Assembly: GCA_015501055.1 (NCBI GenBank)
Contig: JADNYV010000928.1
Location: 1-12,486, forward strand
Direction of reading: 5' to 3'
Length of the DNA: 12,486 nucleotides
Source of the DNA: Mucidula mucida
Lineage: Eukaryota > Basidiomycota > Agaricomycetes > Agaricales > Physalacriaceae
Part shown: piece by piece, positions 8,966-12,486 of the stretch
Layout: each line of letters begins with the position of its first letter
Position numbering within the stretch: the stretch's first letter is position 1
Notes under the pieces: model-generated
Databases searched by the model: none
Seen by the model: only the letters and a program-made list of their open reading frames with translations
Told to the model about the DNA's origin: nothing
Program-made: the position numbers and the translations under genes

Positions 8966-8973
8966 TATATAAA
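8966..8973 (+). promoter_or_regulatory. TATA box of the flavoprotein gene
   Basis: TATATAAA, 119 bp before ATG 9092. An ATG at 8973 overlaps the box and should lie upstream of transcription start. No other ATG occurs between about 8995 and 9092, so there is no upstream ORF in the likely leader. Confidence 0.55.
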
Positions 8974-9030
8974 TGACGACGCGTTCCTCAGAATCATCAA
9001 ACATACTTGCAGTTGTATCATTGACAAGAG

Positions 9031-9085
9031 GTACTGTTTATCTTGCATATTAACGCTCGACGATTGCTGATCATCCCAACAACAG
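9031..9085 (+). other. Possible 5'-UTR intron of the flavoprotein gene
   Basis: GTACTG at 9031, branch-like TTGCTGATC and acceptor AACAACAG ending at 9085, 55 bp, the size of the coding introns here. It would leave AAGAGC before the ATG. It does not alter the protein. Confidence 0.3.
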
Positions 9086-9091
9086 AAGAGC

Positions 9092-10382
9092 ATGTCTCAA
9101 AGAATCCTTATAATCGGTGCTGGCTTTGGCGGAGTATGGTCTGCTCTAAGTGCCGTGCGCGCTCTCGACATCGCAGGGCGTCAAGATGTCGAAGTGGCGC
9201 TCATCGCACCCGAACCTACCATGTACATGCGTCCTCGTCTTTACGAGGCTGACATCTCCACCGCGAGGCCCTCTGTTCTGGACCTGTTGGACATTGTTGG
9301 TGTACGCTACATCCAAGGCACCGTCAGTCGCATCTCAACCGACGATCACAAAGTCGAATACGCTTTGGACTCGGGCGCATGCTCCATCGTGTACGATCGT
9401 CTTGTTCTCGCTAGTGGCAGTAAAGTCTTTATGCCTAGCTCCGTCGAAGGTTTGCAGGAACATGCATTCATAGTCGACAACTATAACGACGCCATGAAGC
9501 TAGAGGCACACCTCCAAGGTCTCTCGTCTCTTCCGGAATCGACTCCTGGCCGGAACACTGTCGTCGTCGCCGGTGGGGGGTTTACAGGTATCGAAGCGGC
9601 TACAGAGCTCCCCAGTCGTCTTCGCCCCACTGTCGGCGATTCCCAAGTATTCATGGTGGAGAAGCACGACGAAGTCGGACCCGAATTGGGGCCTGGGCCG
9701 CGCCCGGTCATTTTACAGGCGTTGCAAGAGCTTGGGGTAACTTTCTACACCGGTGAAAGTGTCGTGGCCGTGGATGCGGATGGGGCAGTTCTGTCATCTG
9801 GAAAGCGCATTGAAGCGAAGACCGTGATTTGGACTGTCGGTGTTCGTGCTTCCGCTCTCACGGAGCAGATATCTGGAGCCCAACACGACCAGAGCGGCCG
9901 TCTCCTGGTCGACGACAACCTTAAAGTCATAGGTGTGCAGGACGTGTTCGCGACGGGGGATGCCGCGCACGCTCGGACTAATGATAAGGGACATATGGCT
10001 ATGATGTCCTGCCAGCACGCAATCATACTCGGGTATGTTCCGCATTACAATGGCTTTCCTCAAACCACGACTCACCGTAGCGTTTCCCAGGCGCTCGTCA
10101 GGGCATAACGCCGCTCAAGACCTGCTTGGCCTTCCGCTTCACAAGTACCGACAGCCGTACTATGTGACGTGTCTTGACCTCGGTGGTTCCGGTGCTGTGG
10201 TCACCCAGGGCTGGGATCGTGAGGTTCTCCTGACGGGTGTGGCGGCGAAGCATTACAAACAACAGATCAACCAGTCTCTGATTTACCCTCCTGCGGCCAA
10301 CCGTGCTGAGGCTCTTGCGGTAGCCAGACCTGATATCGAATATGAAGAGAAGGATGGGGTTTTGCAGTACAGACTTGATTGA
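9092..10382 (+). CDS. FAD-dependent NAD(P)H oxidoreductase, NDH-2-like, 2 exons, 410 aa
   Basis: A flavoprotein of the pyridine-nucleotide-disulfide reductase fold (Pyr_redox_2; type II NADH dehydrogenase/AIF-like), expected to pass electrons from NAD(P)H through FAD to a quinone or another acceptor. Exons are 9092-10032 and 10091-10382; the 58-bp intron has donor GTATGT and acceptor TTCCCAG, phase 2. FAD-binding GAGFGG is at 9-14, LVLASGS at 105-111, the NAD(P)-binding GGGFTGIEAATELPSRL at 161-177, and the second FAD motif DVFATGDAA at 284-292. SCQHA at 306-310 and GHNAAQDLLG after the intron are typical of a bacterial group of FAD-dependent oxidoreductases, as is the end of the domain (YVTCLDLG, IYPPAANRAEA). 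The N-terminus goes straight into the first beta strand, so no mitochondrial presequence or signal peptide is visible and the cytosol is likely. No C-terminal membrane anchor is seen. A decayed SDR follows 80 bp downstream on the same strand. Its exact substrate is unknown. Confidence 0.94.
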
Positions 10383-10462
10383 ACAGTAATCAACAATATC
10401 ACAGATTCCCAAGACAGGACACAAGAGTTGACTGCAGCCCCGAATGCGATGTTCCATGCTGA

Positions 10463-11413
10463 CGCCTGTACCCAGCCGGGCAGGTTTCGCGCCAGTTTGG
10501 CCGGCGTCAATCTGCCCTAGATACCACCTCTACAAAACTGCGAACAGCCAGTGGTGAATTTGTACACGTGCAATCTTTGGACATAGCTCTGAAGCTGATT
10601 ATTGTGGTTTCAAGTGCTGGAACCAATGGACCGATCCAAGACAGTGACAAGTTCATGGCCAGTAAGATGACCGCATCAGATCCATTTGAACCAGAGTATA
10701 GGGAAGCTTGGCTTGATGTTTTCAACCTCAACACGATAGCCCCTTTTTCGTTACTCGCGCCTTCACCACTCTGCTTACTAAAGGTGCCCAATCCCGATGC
10801 AAGGGTGCTACTTCAAGTGTCACCAACATCTCCAGCTGTGCCTCTGCGATTCAATCTCAGCTCACGCCCGTCAGTGTAAGTATTCAGAATTCTCATTATA
10901 TAGATCTCAAGCAGGATTCACAGGTCGGATATTCTATCAGCAAGGCCGCCGTCGACCAACTCGCCGTAGTGCTAGCAACTAGCTTTGCCGCTCGAGGGGT
11001 TCCTATCCGCGTCAACGCGATACATCCGGGACTGTTCGCGTCGGAGCTCAACGAAAACGCGACAGATGCGGCGTTGACTGCGCCGCTTCCAGGATTCGTT
11101 GCACCAATTCCCGTTGGAAGATTTGCGACGTGAATTTTTGCATCTCTGACACATATATATATATGACGTGTATTCCAGACCTGAAGAGATGGGTTCCACT
11201 GCGACGTATTTGGCAACATCTGAGTATACGAATGGTGTGATTCTTAGAGTTGATGGCGGTGGTCAATCCGTAGTGCCAGTAAAAGATTCGCATTTGATGT
11301 TTATCCCACTTCAAAGTCGACACTGTAGAAGTCCCAAGTTGTATTTCACGTATGTAGTACTGCTACTTACCGGTAGATTTCCTCGGCGCCACAACTCAAC
11401 ATCCATTTCTTGA
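10463..11413 (+). pseudogene. Short-chain dehydrogenase/reductase (SDR) relic
   Basis: A classical NAD(P)-dependent SDR of a type common in agaric fungi. Readable order: GRRQSALDTTSTKLRTASGE (end of the first Rossmann unit), IIVVSSAGTNGP (NNAG region), YREAWLDVFNLNTIAPF, VTNISSCAS (catalytic Ser), GYSISK (catalytic Tyr-x3-Lys), RVNAIHPGLFASE, RPEEMGSTATYLATSEY or TPEEM-like joint, and VDGGGQSVVP. Two introns are intact: 10876-10923 (48 bp, GTAAGT...CACAG) and 11130-11178 (49 bp, CTGAC branch). Damage: the frame is closed upstream by TGA 10460; no ATG or TGxxxGxG motif is recognisable; a 1-nt deletion in the T-run at 10744-10748 moves the frame between APF and VTRAFTTLLTK; and the stop after VVP seems lost, with about 45 unrelated codons to TGA 11411. 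Clean introns and conserved catalytic residues suggest recent loss. A sequencing error could explain the T-run but not the missing N-terminus. Confidence 0.85.
11153..11164. repeat. (AT)6 microsatellite inside an SDR intron
   Basis: Six AT units lie between the CTGAC branch site (11146-11150) and the acceptor TTCCAG (ending 11178) of the second SDR intron. Length changes here would alter the branch-to-acceptor distance. Confidence 0.85.
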
Positions 11414-12185
11414 AAATACCTCTACTATAGAGGAAATCCCTGCGCAGTCCAGACTCCACTGACTTTGGATATATGTAGTTCATGTATAAGCGTTACCCCA
11501 ACAATTGCCTGAACTTTGAAGGCTCGCATTTCAAAATTCACGCGTTTCGGTGTCCCGGGCCGGTCCGAGGCTCTTATGACGTCCTAGATGTGTCTCGCTT
11601 TCCTGCTTTCTGACCACCTCTCTACCTTGGTGCACTACCGGCTTTCAGGCGGGAGCCGACGCCCTTCATGGGCCTCTGCGCCACACGTATCATGGAATGC
11701 ACATTGTTTACGTAGGCTTGCAAGCGCCACACCACCGAACATCTCTTTCATTTCATTTAACATGTCGTTTACGCGTTGGGCTACGTGAACGAAGCCCTTG
11801 TATGAAGTGAAGCTGTGGATACGGTACGTTCTTAGCTATATACATGTGTGTGTGAAATTTGCTGAATCGCTTCGAGTTGTGGAGACGAGGAGAGCTTCGT
11901 TCATTCTCATTGCAAGCATCTCGCTCCTTCTTCCAATAATTTCCGTCGTAAGTACCAGCTATTGGGCTACCGCGAAGTACTCACTACGGTAAGATGATCG
12001 CAGACCGTCGTCATACTTTCATCTACGCGACCTTGACATAGCAGTCAATACTCTTCGTCGGCATCTTGGAGTGCTGGTACGCGACTGTTACTACGTGTGA
12101 CCGATGGTATCCGGTAAGCCTTAAGAAGGCATTCCGTAAACTGAGATTAATCTCAAGCTGTAGCAGAACTCGAAACAGCGAGAAA
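11414..12185. other. Intergenic stretch without a recognisable gene
   Basis: No motif or RNA gene was identified. On the minus strand a 61-codon open frame at 11820-11638 reads FVHVAQRVNDMLNEMKEMFG and continues to a TAG; it starts after an acceptor-like CCACAG and looks somewhat protein-like, but no upstream exon in a matching phase was found. Plus 11588-11788 and 11798-11992 are open by chance as far as I can tell. A TGACGTC (CRE-like) site lies near 11578. Confidence 0.45.
12142..12155. repeat. 14-bp perfect palindrome
   Basis: TGAGATTAATCTCA is its own reverse complement. Its GATTAATC core is the type of paired TAAT site bound by homeodomain proteins. It lies 31 bp beyond the stop of the right-edge minus-strand gene, so it could be a regulatory site or chance. 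Confidence 0.6.
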
Positions 12186-12486
12186 CTACCTCCGTAGGCT
12201 GCGTGTAGTGACCACTGTCATGTGGTCACGGTTTCCTGGCGCCTTTTCGAGAGACGTGTCGCAAATAGAATCTATATCCTCGACCGTTGAGTCAACATCT
12301 TCTTTTGAGTCCACGCCTCCTTCGGCAACGCTCGATTACATCTTGGCTCTCTGCGGAAGACATGTTTCTGGGCCTCACTTGACTTTCTGGATATGTGGCA
12401 CGGCCCAGCGGATGGGTTTGTTGTCCAACACGCGCAAGCAGCGTGCTGTATCATTTTCTGCACCCGTTTGCGCGTCTTGTTCGGCG
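12186..12486 (-). CDS. C-terminal end of an unrecognised gene, 5'-partial at right edge
   Basis: Exon 12485-12379 is open from the window edge and reads AEQDAQTGAENDTARCLRVL, then DNKPIRWAVPHIQKV. A GTGAGG donor follows; a 48-bp intron (12378-12331) ending in CGAG joins it in phase to exon 12330-12186, which encodes an acidic segment (VDSKEDVDSTVEDIDSICD) and ends TTRSLRR before TAG 12188-12186. At least 83 residues are seen. The support is the open, natural-looking frame on both sides of an intron of the local size. Weak points are the poor branch site and the purine before the acceptor (GAG). If the donor is not used, the protein ends at the TGA overlapping it. No family is recognised. Confidence 0.38.
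12208..12229. repeat. 8-bp hairpin
   Basis: GTGACCAC (12208-12215) pairs with GTGGTCAC (12222-12229) around a 6-nt loop. It falls within the last exon of the right-edge gene, in the codons for RDHMTVVTT. Confidence 0.6.

Larger units (their letters stand above)
8266..9091. other. Intergenic region upstream of the flavoprotein
   Basis: Holds the acyltransferase 3' flank and the flavoprotein promoter. Between them, minus 8893-8671 may be the relic of a divergent gene, listed separately. No tRNA or other RNA gene was seen. Plus 8514-8738 and minus 8287-8526 are open but look non-coding. Confidence 0.5.

Noticed and set aside
11638..11820. Minus-strand frame FVHVAQRVNDMLNEMKEMFG
   Set aside because: It reads like an amphipathic helix and follows an acceptor-like CCACAG, but I found no donor or upstream exon in matching phase and recognise no family.

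Overview
The window looks like nuclear DNA of a filamentous fungus, most likely a basidiomycete of the Agaricomycetes. The recognisable genes are split by very short introns (45 to 68 bp) with GT(R)NGT-type donors, CTNAY-like branch sites and YAG acceptors. The protein families (secreted cupredoxin, Sct1/Gpt2-type acyltransferase, NDH-2-like flavoprotein, fungal SDR) also fit. There is no bacterial operon structure, and I saw no tRNA, rRNA, CRISPR array or intact transposon.

Layout from left to right. (1) 1-471, minus strand: the 5' two thirds of an unrecognised Ser-rich protein that runs off the left edge; its first exon needs a frame change to read through. (2) 472-3569: about 3.1 kb with no recognisable gene, but 2052-2212 resembles the DNA just upstream of the acyltransferase start (5881-6043). 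(3) 3597-4136, minus: a small secreted cupredoxin with a full set of copper-ligand residues, three exons. (4) 4137-5880: no recognisable gene; a 17-bp tandem duplication at 5637-5670. (5) 6045-8265, plus: an eight-exon glycerol-3-phosphate acyltransferase of 627 residues with a 13-nt micro-exon. (6) 8266-9091: a promoter region that may also hold a broken divergent minus-strand gene, disrupted by a 10-bp tandem duplication. (7) 9092-10382, plus: a two-exon FAD/NAD(P)H oxidoreductase of bacterial NDH-2-like type. (8) 10463-11413, plus: a decayed short-chain dehydrogenase with a lost start, a 1-nt frameshift and a run-on C-terminus. (9) 11414-12185: no recognisable gene. (10) 12186-12486, minus: the C-terminal end of an unrecognised gene that enters from the right edge.

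The three intact genes do not form an obvious pathway: the acyltransferase starts glycerolipid synthesis at the ER, the cupredoxin is extracellular, and the flavoprotein is a probable cytosolic NAD(P)H oxidase or quinone reductase. The flavoprotein and the SDR relic are both NAD(P)-linked, lie 80 bp apart on the same strand, and could be remnants of a small redox cluster. I did not find a clear new system. The most unusual points are the diverged copy of the acyltransferase leader, the bacterial-looking flavoprotein, and several genes broken by short indels beside intact ones.
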